A DNA stretch of 64,000 bases from Synechococcus sp. UW105 (GCF_900473935.1 NZ_UCNN01000019.1:186001-250000), one strand, 5' to 3'. Counted from the stretch's first letter, positions 7,140 to 15,634 are shown. Numbers and translations are program-made. The notes: a model not told the origin generated them from the sequence alone.

Positions 7140-8267
7140 CTAGGCCCCTGGTGACCGTCGCTGGCAGGCGCGTGCCGCGATGACGGCGGCCTGGCCTTTG
7201 CGGTCTCCCTGAAAGGGTTGACGGCGGATGCCGTCACCATCGATATCGAAATCCTTGCGAGTGCAATTGATTCGCATGGTGCGTAGGCGGTACCAGCCAT
7301 CCGGCTTGGCTTTGCCTTGTTGATTCAGGGAGTTGGCGCAGGATGAGGCCGATCCGATGCCGCAGTTGACCACCCCGAGAAGTGCGCCGAAGACGTTGCC
7401 TGCGATCTGGCCCCCCCGTTCAATTTCAAAGCGGTAGACCTCTGCCCTCACGGTCTTGGGTCCTGCAGGATTCTCGTCTTCGCCGCGTCTGTTGCCTTTC
7501 CTGTTGGTCACCCGCGAGAAGGTTTCCGGTGTGTCCATGGTCCAGCCGCCACGGCGCAGACCGGGTTTCAGTTCGCTGCCAACGCCGGCAATGAAGGCCT
7601 CATAGCGGGCTTTCGGATTGTTGTGAGGTGACTCCATGTGGAAATCGCCGATGCTGAAGAAGAGATTGGCTGCATCGGTGAAGTCCTTGACCCCAAGCGC
7701 CTCGTTGTCCAGCAGCCATGCCAGATAACGTCCAGCGCGCCAATCGGCCGCATCCTCCTCTCGCTTGCTGTAGCTGCCGCGGTTGCTGTGGTGATTGACA
7801 TGGTGCCCCCATTCATGGGCCAGCACCGTGAGGGCAAGCAGGTGTCGACTGACGTTGGAGAACCGCTGCGAGCGGGGCATCCCGCGGGTGCTGAGGATGA
7901 TCTCGTTGCTTTCCGGACAGTAGGCATTGACGCTCCGGCTGCGGCCGCAGCCGGAGAAGCGACCGTTCCGTCCCATCAGGGTCACCAGTGGTAGATCCTC
8001 CACGCGATCGCGGGCCACCTGGCGCCAGTACAAGCCCAGCAGTTTGTGGTGCGCGCCTACATAGGTTCCATAGGTTTTGCCACTGGCGATATCGGGTCGG
8101 AAGTCCCGCACCTTGTCCAGCAGCGATTCCACCGATGGCAAAGGGGCCTGATTCAAGCCAGCACGAGGCTTGCGCTCGGTGCTGGGAGTCTTCGCGATCG
8201 CCGGCAGCACGAGCAGGATGCCAAGGCCCAGGGCGGTGAGCGGGCGTCGGACCATCGCGATCCGCAT
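7140..8267 (-). CDS. exported neutral zinc metallopeptidase-like protein
   Basis: The start at 8267 gives a normal signal peptide (RRPLTALGLGILLVLPAIAK). The mature part carries the zinc motif HEWGHHVNHH, preceded by LALTVLA, and a downstream Glu-Asp pair in REEDAADWRAGRYLAWL, matching the YpfJ-like putative neutral zinc metallopeptidases. The CGRSRSVNAYCPESNEIIL block is also typical. The C-terminal 120 residues contain paired Cys and a DIDGDGIRR loop resembling a calcium-binding DxDxDG motif. It probably acts in the periplasm. Substrate unknown. The frame extends 16 residues upstream to 8315 but that would spoil the signal peptide. Confidence 0.8.
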   Translation of the reverse strand: MRIAMVRRPLTALGLGILLVLPAIAKTPSTERKPRAGLNQAPLPSVESLLDKVRDFRPDIASGKTYGTYVGAHHKLLGLYWRQVARDRVEDLPLVTLMGRNGRFSGCGRSRSVNAYCPESNEIILSTRGMPRSQRFSNVSRHLLALTVLAHEWGHHVNHHSNRGSYSKREEDAADWRAGRYLAWLLDNEALGVKDFTDAANLFFSIGDFHMESPHNNPKARYEAFIAGVGSELKPGLRRGGWTMDTPETFSRVTNRKGNRRGEDENPAGPKTVRAEVYRFEIERGGQIAGNVFGALLGVVNCGIGSASSCANSLNQQGKAKPDGWYRLRTMRINCTRKDFDIDGDGIRRQPFQGDRKGQAAVIAARACQRRSPGA

Positions 8268-8339
8268 GGATAACACGCGGTGTACTGATTTGAATTGAAC
8301 CACCGTTGCTAACAAGACAGAAGCTCCTCTGGTGTTGCT

Positions 8340-8504
8340 ATGTCCGTCTTCACCTCGTCGATCTCGTCTCTGATCGCTGATCCATCGGCGTTGCGGGACA
8401 CTGCTGTGATTACGGGCGTCTCAACGCTCACGCTGATCGGCATCCTGTATGGCATCAGGGAGCTGGGGCGTGAGATTCGCCAGTTCCGCAAGGTCAAGGC
8501 CTGA
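8340..8504 (+). CDS. 54-residue single-pass membrane protein
   Basis: It starts at the ATG at 8340 and is divergent to the metallopeptidase gene. A hydrophobic helix (ITGVSTLTLIGILYGI) is followed by a strongly basic amphipathic tail (RELGREIRQFRKVKA), an arrangement expected for a cytoplasm-facing anchor. The opposite-strand frame over the same bases is less natural. Family unknown. Confidence 0.55.
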   Translation: MSVFTSSISSLIADPSALRDTAVITGVSTLTLIGILYGIRELGREIRQFRKVKA

Positions 8505-8655
8505 GTCTTCAGCGCTAAGAGCGCTAAGCCAATGACAGCGTTAGAGCCAAGCAGCGTTGTTGTTATTTGCATCGCCTTTGTAAGGCTTGTGCGGGGGGGC
8601 GTGAACCCGTCTCCCGGCAAGCTTGCTGCTTGAGGGTTTTGACAGGCTTTTGGCT

Positions 8656-8799
8656 TCAGAGCTGCAGGATCAGCCAGGCCAACGTGCAGCTCACTGCAAG
8701 CGACACCAAACCGACAAGGGCTCTCCAGAAGCGTGGATCGTTGGGCCTCAACACGGCGACTGAACGAAAAGCTGATGTCACGCTATCGGCCCTGACCAC
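8656..8799 (-). CDS. small membrane protein downstream of the TrpF-like gene
   Basis: A frame ending at 8656 encodes a C-terminal hydrophobic helix (RALVGLVSLAVSCTLAWLI) after a short Arg-rich segment. The GTG at 8799 is the likely start because the only ATG in frame lies inside the upstream gene. It would follow the TrpF-like gene by 26 bases. Evidence is limited to composition and position. Confidence 0.4.
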   Translation of the reverse strand: MVRADSVTSAFRSVAVLRPNDPRFWRALVGLVSLAVSCTLAWLILQL

Positions 8800-8825
8800 G
8801 ACAGCAGGGCTCTCGCCAAGCTGAT

Positions 8826-9488
8826 CTAGGCATGAGGACGGTCGCGGGCACGGCCGATGAACTCTTTCATTCGCCTGGGGCATTTGAATCCATCGGTTCC
8901 CTTCACGCCGCTGTTCACATCCACTCCCCAGGGCCTGACCTTGGCGATGGCTTCCTTCACGTTCTCAGGAGTGAGCCCTCCGGCCAGAAGGAAGGGAAGC
9001 TTGGTCTGCTTGGCCAGATCGGAGCTCAATCCCCAGTCGTGGGTAAGACCGGTGCCACCCACCTGTCCCGTGGCGTCGTTGCAGCTGTCGCCTACCACCC
9101 CATCCACCAGATCGGCATAGCGGCGAACCATGGCCAGCGGCTCGTCTCCGTTGACATGGACCGCTTTGATCAGAGTCAGTTCTGGGTGCCGGCCACGCAC
9201 CGTTGCCACACACTCCACACGCATCATGCTGTGGATCTGCACCGCCGTCGGTTGCACTTGTTCGATCAGCATCAGCAGATCCTCAGGGTCGCTGGCATGG
9301 CTGACCAGCACACCGCTCACGAACGGGGGGAGCACTTTGAGAATGGAGTGGGCCTGCTGCGCACTAATGAAATCTGGGCTCGGATGGGCTTGTCCTACCA
9401 GTACACCAATGGCATCGGCGCCCAAGTGGGCTGCTAGTAGGGCATCGGCGCTACTACGGATGCCGCAGATCTTCACGCGCATGACCAA
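8826..9488 (-). CDS. TrpF-like phosphoribosylanthranilate isomerase family protein
   Basis: The fold is recognisable: VKICGI with the catalytic Cys near the N-terminus, LPPFVSGVLVS, the second catalytic Asp in VVGDSCN, the Gly-rich phosphate loop GQVGGTG, and LLAGGLTPENV with a VDVNSGVKG end. However, the usual S-x-RY(I/V)S segment that carries a substrate-binding Arg reads SPDFIS here, and QLHG reads QIHS. It may therefore be a paralogue with a changed substrate rather than the tryptophan enzyme. It overlaps the upstream TerB-Coq4-like gene by 16 bases, so the two are coupled. Confidence 0.75.
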   Translation of the reverse strand: MVMRVKICGIRSSADALLAAHLGADAIGVLVGQAHPSPDFISAQQAHSILKVLPPFVSGVLVSHASDPEDLLMLIEQVQPTAVQIHSMMRVECVATVRGRHPELTLIKAVHVNGDEPLAMVRRYADLVDGVVGDSCNDATGQVGGTGLTHDWGLSSDLAKQTKLPFLLAGGLTPENVKEAIAKVRPWGVDVNSGVKGTDGFKCPRRMKEFIGRARDRPHA

Positions 9489-10480
9489 TACACGGATGTG
9501 GCATTGGGGTGGTCTCCTGGTGCTGGCATGTCGATGATTGAGACGCCGTTGATTCCGAATCGTTGGCGCAGTTCGAGCAAAGGCGTCTCGATGTCATCCC
9601 AGAAATTCCAGTCACTGAGTAGATCGCAGTGCATCTCGGCCCCCATGGCCAGCCCTTTGCTCACCATCTCAGGGTCGAAATTCATGGTGCCAGGGGCAAT
9701 CCCTGGCGGCAGGCTCCAGGCGATCCCCATGTGGAAATCGATGATCACCTCTGCCAGCATTTCCCAGCCATAGGGGGTGCGTGCCATCCCTGCCTCCACC
9801 CCGCCAACAGCGATTTCTCCTTTCATATCCGTATTGGCACCACAGAGAATATGAACGCAGTCGTGACGGACAGCGAATTCACCAAGGTTTCCCATTTCCC
9901 CAGGGAAGTGAAAGCGACGATCGGTGTAGAAGTTGTAAATCGTTCGCCCCAGACTGCCTTGAGGTTGATGTTCTAAGGCGAGATAACGGTCCAGTTGTTT
10001 GCGGTCGCCAAGCATCGTGTGCGCTTCGCGCAAGGATGCTGCAATTTGCTGCAAGGCATTGCCCGGGAAAAATGCATTCAGGGCACGGCGGCCATAGTCA
10101 AAGAGTGCTTTTTTTAGACGTTTTTCGCCAATGAGCTTCAGGTCGTTCAGGCTGTCGGGATGAAGACGAAGCTCCTCGGCATAGGCCTCCACCCTGCCGA
10201 TTGCATCGCTGTCTAGATCGCCACTGAGATAGGGCATTAACACGAGCAACTGCATGGCCTGTCGGGCCTTGTGTGGTTGGCTCAGGCTGCGGTTTAGGGC
10301 TGTAGGCGTGCTGGCTGGTAAGCCGGAGAGCGCGATCTCCGGATGTTGAAGAAGGTGATCCCGCACTGACAGGGCAAAGCCCTTGCTCGGGTGATGGGGG
10401 TTGCCGTTATCCGGGGCGATGCTGAGCATGGCGGCCAACACTTGCTCCGCTTCCCGTTGGGTGTAATCAGAGAGAAACAC
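9473..10480 (-). CDS. TerB-like plus Coq4-like two-domain protein
   Basis: The 335-residue product starts at a GTG. Residues about 1-125 resemble a TerB-like helical domain (acidic EAYAEELRLHPDSL). Residues about 180-335 contain HDCVHILCG and a Glu twelve residues after the second His, exactly the HDxxHx11E metal motif of Coq4 (H206, D207, H210, E222). In eukaryotes Coq4 acts on the ring C1 of coenzyme Q precursors. Cyanobacteria make plastoquinone, so the role here is open. It is divergent to the MIF-like gene and translationally coupled to the TrpF-like gene. Confidence 0.65.
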   Translation of the reverse strand: MFLSDYTQREAEQVLAAMLSIAPDNGNPHHPSKGFALSVRDHLLQHPEIALSGLPASTPTALNRSLSQPHKARQAMQLLVLMPYLSGDLDSDAIGRVEAYAEELRLHPDSLNDLKLIGEKRLKKALFDYGRRALNAFFPGNALQQIAASLREAHTMLGDRKQLDRYLALEHQPQGSLGRTIYNFYTDRRFHFPGEMGNLGEFAVRHDCVHILCGANTDMKGEIAVGGVEAGMARTPYGWEMLAEVIIDFHMGIAWSLPPGIAPGTMNFDPEMVSKGLAMGAEMHCDLLSDWNFWDDIETPLLELRQRFGINGVSIIDMPAPGDHPNATSVYWSCA

Positions 10481-10543
10481 TGTGCCCCGAATTGTTCTCT
10501 TGAATGACGATGGCAGGATGCGGGCATCCTCGCCAGACCGTCG

Positions 10544-10882
10544 GTGCCCTTGATTAACGTCCGCACATCGTTGTCATCGCTGGACGACGCTGATGGGATC
10601 CTCAAAGAACTCTCGTCGACCCTCGCGGAGCAGACCGGAAAGCCTGAGGCCTATGTGATGACTCTGCTGGAGACGGGGGTTCCGATGACCTTTGCCGGCA
10701 GCTGCGATCCCTGCGCTTATGTGGAGGTCAAGTCGATCGGAGCCTTGAAACCGCCGGCGATGACCAAGGCATTTTGCGACTTGATCAGCAAGCGCACCGG
10801 TATTCCCTCCAATCGCATCTATATCGGTTTTGATGACGTCAAGGCCACTGCCTGGGGCTGGAATGGCAAGACCTTCGGCTGA
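10544..10882 (+). CDS. MIF-like phenylpyruvate tautomerase family protein
   Basis: Starting at a GTG, the product has Pro directly after the initiator, the catalytic base of this superfamily, plus the TGKP Lys and the VKSIG strand that form the tautomerase pocket. At 112 residues it matches MIF proteins. The second Cys of the animal CxxC oxidoreductase motif is absent (CAYV). In marine cyanobacteria such proteins are found sporadically; the natural substrate is unknown. The gene shares a 63-base divergent promoter region with the TerB-Coq4-like gene. Confidence 0.88.
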   Translation: MPLINVRTSLSSLDDADGILKELSSTLAEQTGKPEAYVMTLLETGVPMTFAGSCDPCAYVEVKSIGALKPPAMTKAFCDLISKRTGIPSNRIYIGFDDVKATAWGWNGKTFG

Positions 10883-10913
10883 GAACTTGGACGTTTCAAC
10901 TGCGCATAAAAAA

Positions 10914-10933
10914 GTCGAGGTGTGACCCTCGAC
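10914..10933 (-). terminator. intrinsic terminator after the YbjQ-like gene
   Basis: GTCGAGG and CCTCGAC form a 7-bp stem around a 6-base loop, with TTTTTT following on the minus strand. It lies 90 bases beyond the YbjQ-like stop and also close to the end of the convergent tautomerase gene. Confidence 0.7.
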
Positions 10934-11023
10934 TCTGCCCCCATCCCGACCAAGCGGTGGGACCCGTGGACTAAGGATGGGGCAGGTCAGGCGGGTTGGC
11001 TTTGGGCGATTGTGCTCATTTTT

Positions 11024-11410
11024 TTATCCCTGCAGGATGGATGGGCGTTGCAGCCGTTCGTGGCTGATTGGCGGCAGGTCTTGTTTCGGTGGCTGGCCAT
11101 CGAGCAGCACGGCGGTGCCGCTCATGGAGATCATCATCCCGCCATCTCCGCACACCTCGTAGTCGAGGTCCACGCCGATGACGGCATTGGCGTTCATGCT
11201 CATGGCGTGTTTGACCATCGCGTCTGTGGCGGCCAGACGTGCTTTTGCCAGGGCCTCCTCATAGGCCTTGGAACGCCCACCCACGATGTCTCGCATGCTT
11301 GCGCGCATGTCGCGGAACAGATTGGCGCCAATGATCGCCTCTCCGGTGACCAGACCGCGGTCGTGAATCACTCTCTGGCCTTCCACCGTTGGAGTGGTGG
11401 TGATCAGCAT
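11024..11410 (-). CDS. YbjQ/UPF0145 family protein
   Basis: The 128-residue product starting at 11410 has the family order: MLITTTPTVEGQRV, GLVTGEAIIGANLFRD, a GGRSKAYEEAL helix, then MNANAVIGVDLDYEV and a final MISMSGTAV strand. The family forms small cytosolic oligomers annotated as heavy-metal binding on thin evidence. The in-frame start at 11434 adds eight basic residues not usual for the family. It is followed by a terminator. Confidence 0.85.
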   Translation of the reverse strand: MLITTTPTVEGQRVIHDRGLVTGEAIIGANLFRDMRASMRDIVGGRSKAYEEALAKARLAATDAMVKHAMSMNANAVIGVDLDYEVCGDGGMMISMSGTAVLLDGQPPKQDLPPISHERLQRPSILQG

Positions 11411-11455
11411 CAGGGGGCAGCTGCGGCGAAGCAAGCCACCTCACGGCTAGCGCTC

Positions 11456-11776
11456 TTAAGCCGGACTGACAGCGACGTCCGGTTCGAGTCGAATTGAGCC
11501 GGTTTCGATCAAGCGCAGCAGGCTCTGGCGCAGTTTTTGTTCCTGCTGATCCAGGTCTTGACTGAGCAAAAGAGACTTGTACTCCTTGTTGGAAATTCGA
11601 TTGTGCAGCCTGGCAGCAAGGTAGAGATCCACCATTCGTCCTGCTGGGTCTGGTGAGAGGAATTCAACCCTATGCGCTGCTGTTTCCAGCCGTGGGTTTC
11701 TTTTGATCTTGGCGATGGTGTTTGTGCTTTTGAGGCCAAGTTTTGAGCTGTTCGGTGGGCAGCAGGCCTGGGTCAT
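11456..11776 (-). CDS. hypothetical protein divergent to pyrophosphatase
   Basis: From an ATG at 11776 the frame gives 106 residues. The C-terminal 75 residues are natural and helical (RMVDLYLAARLHNRISNKEYKSLL, then a Gln-rich segment and LRLIETGSI), while the N-terminal 20 residues are weaker, so the true start may be further in. No export signal. The sequence RLxxRISxxEY suggests a short helical bundle. Function unknown. Confidence 0.5.
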   Translation of the reverse strand: MTQACCPPNSSKLGLKSTNTIAKIKRNPRLETAAHRVEFLSPDPAGRMVDLYLAARLHNRISNKEYKSLLLSQDLDQQEQKLRQSLLRLIETGSIRLEPDVAVSPA

Positions 11777-11819
11777 CGGGGGTGGCTCGTAGGATGCGCG
11801 GCGCTGTCCAACGCCCCCC

Positions 11820-12407
11820 ATGGCCAATCTCGACCAGGCTCCGAGCCGCAGCATGCCGAATCTTTTGCATGTGTTGCCGGCATTCGCTGATGAGGCGGAG
11901 CTGCGCCTGAACACGATCGTGGAGCTCAACTCCAACACGATCAATAAATACGAGCTGATCACCGAAACCGGTCACCTCAAGCTGGACCGCGTTGGCTATT
12001 CCTCCCTGGCTTACCCCTTCGCCTACGGATGCATTCCTCGCACCTGGGATGAGGACGGTGATCCTCTCGACATCGAAATCGTGGGCGTGACTGAGCCTCT
12101 GATTCCCGGCTCCGTGGTGGAGGCTCGGATCATCGGCATCATGACCTTCGATGACGGTGGTGAGGTGGATGACAAAGTCATCGCTGTGCTGGCCGATGAC
12201 AAGCGGATGGATCACATCAAGAGTTTTGAGGACCTCGGCGAGCACTGGAAGAAGGAAACCACCTACTACTGGCAGCACTACAAGGATCTGAAGAAGCCTG
12301 GCACCTGCACGGTCAATGGCTTTTTCGGTAACGACAAGGCTGTTGAGATCATCAAGAGCTGTGAGGCCCGTTATCTGGCAGAGATCGACCCCAAGCTGGT
12401 CGACTGA
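11820..12407 (+). CDS. ppa: family I inorganic pyrophosphatase
   Basis: This 195-residue enzyme hydrolyses pyrophosphate released in biosynthesis. It keeps the catalytic set: NKYE, YPFAYGCIPRT, the intact EDGDPLD motif with three metal-binding aspartates, and DGGEVDDKVIAV. The TYYWQHYKDLKK segment matches the family C-terminal lysines. It differs considerably from the second copy at 34941, which looks like the usual cyanobacterial lineage, so this copy may have been gained or retained as the active enzyme. It is transcribed alone and ends in a good terminator. Confidence 0.92.
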   Translation: MANLDQAPSRSMPNLLHVLPAFADEAELRLNTIVELNSNTINKYELITETGHLKLDRVGYSSLAYPFAYGCIPRTWDEDGDPLDIEIVGVTEPLIPGSVVEARIIGIMTFDDGGEVDDKVIAVLADDKRMDHIKSFEDLGEHWKKETTYYWQHYKDLKKPGTCTVNGFFGNDKAVEIIKSCEARYLAEIDPKLVD

Positions 12408-12437
12408 GTCTGACCAGCTTTTCCAGATTGTTTTGTG

Positions 12438-12464
12438 GGCGGGGGTGACCCCGCCTTTGTTTTG
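12438..12464 (+). terminator. intrinsic terminator after ppa
   Basis: GGCGGGG and CCCCGCC pair around a 4-base loop, followed by TTTGTTTTG. Confidence 0.85.
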
Positions 12465-12508
12465 TCTTCAGACCGTCGCAGCTGCTTTTTCTCTGAGCGA
12501 TATTTAGC

Positions 12509-13063
12509 TTGAGACCAGCGGGTCTCATTGGTCTCATGTCAATCTTCGCTGTGGCGCTTGTTCGTTCGTCTGCAGCCGTTCTGGTGGCTGCAGCGGCCCT
12601 GCCGGTCGTGTCGCCACCCTCTGCTGCTGCCAGTGAGAAGCAGGTGGCTGCCTTGCCAGGGCTGACCGCGACAAGGATTCATCTCGATTTGAATAGCCGC
12701 AGGATCAGCGTGATCCGCAACGGTCAGCGCCTCGGCCTTTGGCCTGTTGCAATCGGTGACCCCAAGACTCCAACCCCAACGGGTCTGTTCCGCGTGGAAA
12801 ATATGCGCGTCAATCCGCAGTACCAGAGCACCAAATCAGGCGAGGTGAATCCGGTCACGGGTCGAGGTGGACCGCTTGGGCATCGTTGGATTGGTTTTCT
12901 GCAGCAGGGTGAGAATCAATTCGGAATTCACGGCACTCCCTGGCCCCACTGGGTGAAAATCCGTGCAGCAGTGTCCAACGGTTGTGTGCGCATGCTGAAT
13001 GCCCACGTTCATCAGCTGTATGAACTGGTGGATGTGGGCACGCCTGTGCTGATCACGCGCTGA
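12509..13063 (+). CDS. exported L,D-transpeptidase (YkuD domain)
   Basis: After a hydrophobic export signal (SAAVLVAAAALPVV, cleavage near AAAS) the mature part is a YkuD domain: IHLDLNSRRISVIRNGQ, the PTPTG loop, FGIHGTP with the catalytic His, and SNGCVRM with the nucleophilic Cys. It would form or edit 3-3 or lipoprotein cross-links in peptidoglycan. The start at 12509 overlaps weakly hydrophobic residues; ATG 12536 is an alternative. It converges on hemC with only 9 bases between stops. Confidence 0.88.
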   Translation: MRPAGLIGLMSIFAVALVRSSAAVLVAAAALPVVSPPSAAASEKQVAALPGLTATRIHLDLNSRRISVIRNGQRLGLWPVAIGDPKTPTPTGLFRVENMRVNPQYQSTKSGEVNPVTGRGGPLGHRWIGFLQQGENQFGIHGTPWPHWVKIRAAVSNGCVRMLNAHVHQLYELVDVGTPVLITR

Positions 13064-13072
13064 GACCGCCTA

Positions 13073-14023
13073 TCACTGGGGGCGAACGGTGTCGAAGATC
13101 TCCTTGAGGATCTCCCCGGCCCCCTGCGATTTGAGGATGTCGGCCAGTTTCTTGCCGATTGCTTCGGCTTCGGCGAGCGTGCCGCTCTGTTGCTCACGGA
13201 TCAGACGCTTGCCATCGAGGCTGGCCACCATGCCGATGAGTGTGAGGGTGTCGCCGTCGATCGTGGTGTTGACTCCGATCGGCACCTGGCATCCTCCCTC
13301 CAGTTCCCGCAGGAAGGAGCGTTCCGCCAAGCAGCGGCTGGAGGTTGGTGCGTGCTCAAGCACTTTGATCAGTTCCAGCACTTCCGGTTTGCCCTCCACG
13401 CACTCAATGCCGAGGGCGCCTTGTCCCACCGCATGCAGAGAGATTTCGCTGGGAATGTTTTGGTGAATGCGATCCCCGAAGCCCAGGCGGGTCAGGCCTG
13501 CTGCCGCAAGGATGAGGCAGTCGTAGTTGCCGGCGTCAAGCTTTTCGAGGCGGGTGATCACATTGCCGCGCACATCTTTGAACTCCAGATGGGGGTAGTG
13601 ATGGCGCAGCTGAGCGAGCCGGCGCAGCGAGCTGGTGCCCACCACAGACCCTTCAGGAAGTGTGTCGAGTTGGTAGTCGGCATTCTTCGCATTCACCACC
13701 AGGGCGTCAGCAGGGTCTTCGCGCTCGGTGATGCACCCAAGCATCAGCCCCTCCGGCAGGTTGGTCGGCAAGTCCTTCAGCGAATGCACCGCGATATCGG
13801 CTCGATCGACGAGCATCTGAGCTTCTAGCTCTTTGGTGAACAGCCCCTTGTCACCGATTTTGGCCAGGGCCACATCCAGGATTTTGTCGCCTTGGGTGGC
13901 CATTGCCTCCACAGAAATCGCGAGGCCTGGGTGGGCCTTTTCAAGTTCAGCCTTCACCCAATTCGTCTGCACCATGGCCAGCTGGCTTCGGCGGGAAGCG
14001 ATGCGCAGTTGCTCGAGGGCCAT
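13073..14023 (-). CDS. hemC: hydroxymethylbilane synthase (porphobilinogen deaminase)
   Basis: The enzyme joins four porphobilinogen units into hydroxymethylbilane, the linear tetrapyrrole used for haem, chlorophyll and bilins. The 316 residues include the N-terminal [13 protein letters not shown], the conserved [15 protein letters not shown], the GNVITRL anion loop and [10 protein letters not shown], in which Cys 245 carries the dipyrromethane cofactor. Length and motif order are typical. The gene stands divergent to the next plus-strand pair. Confidence 0.97.
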   Translation of the reverse strand: MALEQLRIASRRSQLAMVQTNWVKAELEKAHPGLAISVEAMATQGDKILDVALAKIGDKGLFTKELEAQMLVDRADIAVHSLKDLPTNLPEGLMLGCITEREDPADALVVNAKNADYQLDTLPEGSVVGTSSLRRLAQLRHHYPHLEFKDVRGNVITRLEKLDAGNYDCLILAAAGLTRLGFGDRIHQNIPSEISLHAVGQGALGIECVEGKPEVLELIKVLEHAPTSSRCLAERSFLRELEGGCQVPIGVNTTIDGDTLTLIGMVASLDGKRLIREQQSGTLAEAEAIGKKLADILKSQGAGEILKEIFDTVRPQ

Positions 14024-14106
14024 GGAGAGTCACTAGCAGCCGACCAGACTACGCAGTCGTGCTCTCAGCTTTACGATTTGCCATACGTCGTGATGAGCTT
14101 GTTTCC

Positions 14107-14580
14107 ATGCCTGGGCCGGTGGTGAATGGCGTTCGCAGCAATCCTTCCTCAACAGCGATGCCGCCTGGGCAGGCCGGCGTGACCGATGCCCCTTTTATGC
14201 CTTTGCTGGCTGAAGGAACAATCAAGCTGCTTCTCCTCTGCAGCGGTCAATTGGTGATCGCCCGCTTACGGAACACCAGCGACCGCGATGGTGATCGGGC
14301 TTATCAGTTGCTGAGGCCCTTGGAGGTTCAGCCGAAGGGATTGTTGGAGGGTGACGATGGCGGTAGTGGCTGGATGCTCAGTCCGTTTCTCTCCGGTCTC
14401 ACATCCCAGGCGAATCTTGTTCTCTTCAAAGCGGCGGTGGCCTCGATCCTTGATCCAGAGCCCCGCCTGATTCAGGCGTACACCACCCGAACCAATCAGG
14501 AATGCCCGCCTTCGGATACACCGGTTGAGCGGCTGAAGCGTGCGTTTCAGGAGTTCACCGAAAGCATCGAGGGCGGCTGA
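14107..14580 (+). CDS. conserved hypothetical protein upstream of the Coq4-family gene
   Basis: The start at 14107 gives 157 residues; an in-frame ATG at 14158 is also possible. The core is a beta-rich domain (LLAEGTIKLLLLCSGQLVIARL, then a Gly-rich turn and a helix with LTSQANLVLFKAAV) and a helical end. It overlaps the next gene's first possible start by 41 bases, which argues for co-translation and a shared role. I do not know the family. Confidence 0.65.
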   Translation: MPGPVVNGVRSNPSSTAMPPGQAGVTDAPFMPLLAEGTIKLLLLCSGQLVIARLRNTSDRDGDRAYQLLRPLEVQPKGLLEGDDGGSGWMLSPFLSGLTSQANLVLFKAAVASILDPEPRLIQAYTTRTNQECPPSDTPVERLKRAFQEFTESIEGG

Positions 14581-15223
14581 GGTTTTGAACAAGCTTTTGC
14601 GGGACCTTGGCCTTGAGACTGCCCTGGCCCTGATCCTTCGCGACCCATCCAGCTTTGCCAATGTGTTTGCGATGTCTGGCGACGTCGAGTCCAGTCCGCT
14701 CGCGGCCCGGATGACGACGGAGCTCCTCAAGGATCAACGCCTTCAGTCCCTCTATGCGGCGCAGTGGGTTCCAGCCTCGGTGAGCCTGCCTGAACTGTTG
14801 GCGATGCCTCCAGCTTCCCTCGGATATCAGTACGGCAGTCTTTTGCGTCAGCTGGGTATGACTCCTGAGCGTGTCCAGAAGCTTCAGTCGCCCTGCAGTG
14901 ATTCCGCCTATGTGTTGCGGCGCCAAAAGGAAACTCACGAAATCGTGCACGTGCTCACAGGCTTTGGGGTGGATCCCCTTGGTGAACTGAGTCTTCAGGC
15001 TTTCAACCTGGTGCAGAACCGTTCTCCACTGGCCGTGTGGATTCTGTTGAGTGCCGCGATTGCTGTGCTTCAGCGCGGGGATGCTCTGGAACCCTTGATC
15101 CGTGCGGTGATCGCTGGTTTCCAGTTAGGTCTCGAGGCCGATCTGCTCATCGGCCATCGCCTTGAGGATCACTGGCATGCGGATCTTGAGGCGTTGCGCC
15201 TGCGCCTCAGGCTGTCGGCCTGA
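14540..15223 (+). CDS. Coq4-family protein
   Basis: The 227-residue product contains HEIVHVLTG with a Glu twelve residues after the second His (H133, H137, E149 counting from the GTG at 14540), the Coq4 metal motif with Asp replaced by Glu. The LGELSLQAFNLVQ and helical C-terminus with GHRLEDHW also fit Coq4. A later TTG at 14585 is an alternative start. Its biochemical role in a plastoquinone-making organism is unknown; possible tasks include quinone ring modification. It is coupled to the preceding hypothetical gene. Confidence 0.8.
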   Translation: MRFRSSPKASRAAEVLNKLLRDLGLETALALILRDPSSFANVFAMSGDVESSPLAARMTTELLKDQRLQSLYAAQWVPASVSLPELLAMPPASLGYQYGSLLRQLGMTPERVQKLQSPCSDSAYVLRRQKETHEIVHVLTGFGVDPLGELSLQAFNLVQNRSPLAVWILLSAAIAVLQRGDALEPLIRAVIAGFQLGLEADLLIGHRLEDHWHADLEALRLRLRLSA

Positions 15224-15232
15224 TGCACCTTC

Positions 15233-15571
15233 TCAGGGGCGCTGCTCTGCTGCCAGCATCTGGGTGGTGGCCATCTCTTCAGCTGTGAAGTCGACTGACG
15301 GCACTGCAAGATCTGTATCGCGCCGGAAGTAGAGCAGCACCTGATCTCCGATCTGGCCTTCGTAGTAATGCTCCCAGCCTCGCTTGCCATAGATGTTCAG
15401 CAGGTTCTGAACTTGCAGAGGCGTGTTGGTGGCCTGACTGCTCTGGTAGTGGCTGGCGAACTCTTTCTCGATGAATTCCTTTGACATCTGCAACTGTTCG
15501 CTGGCTTTGACTGGATCCGGAGCCGCAATTGGGGTGACGTTGACTCCCACCACGCGGTATTCGTAACTCAT
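15233..15571 (-). CDS. conserved hypothetical protein (YEYRV start)
   Basis: From the ATG at 15571 the product begins MSYEYRVVGVN and contains a central NLLNIYGKRGWEHYYEGQIGDQVLLYFRR, in which the GWEHY block resembles small DUF4177-type domains found in many bacteria. It is soluble, about 112 residues. It converges with the Coq4-family gene across 9 bases. Function unknown. Confidence 0.65.
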   Translation of the reverse strand: MSYEYRVVGVNVTPIAAPDPVKASEQLQMSKEFIEKEFASHYQSSQATNTPLQVQNLLNIYGKRGWEHYYEGQIGDQVLLYFRRDTDLAVPSVDFTAEEMATTQMLAAEQRP

Positions 15572-15634
15572 CGGCCTCCCCCAATGTCGCCACACCTTAG
15601 GGGCTTTGTTTTGTCGCTTTACCTGGTGGGCAAG

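Noticed and set aside
8309-8620. 103-residue minus-strand frame
   Set aside because: It conflicts with the better plus-strand membrane peptide at 8340 and lacks a good start.
8505-8655. tRNA-like stretch with CGTGAACCCGTCTCCCGGC
   Set aside because: No cloverleaf can be drawn with proper anticodon and T-arm; treated as chance.
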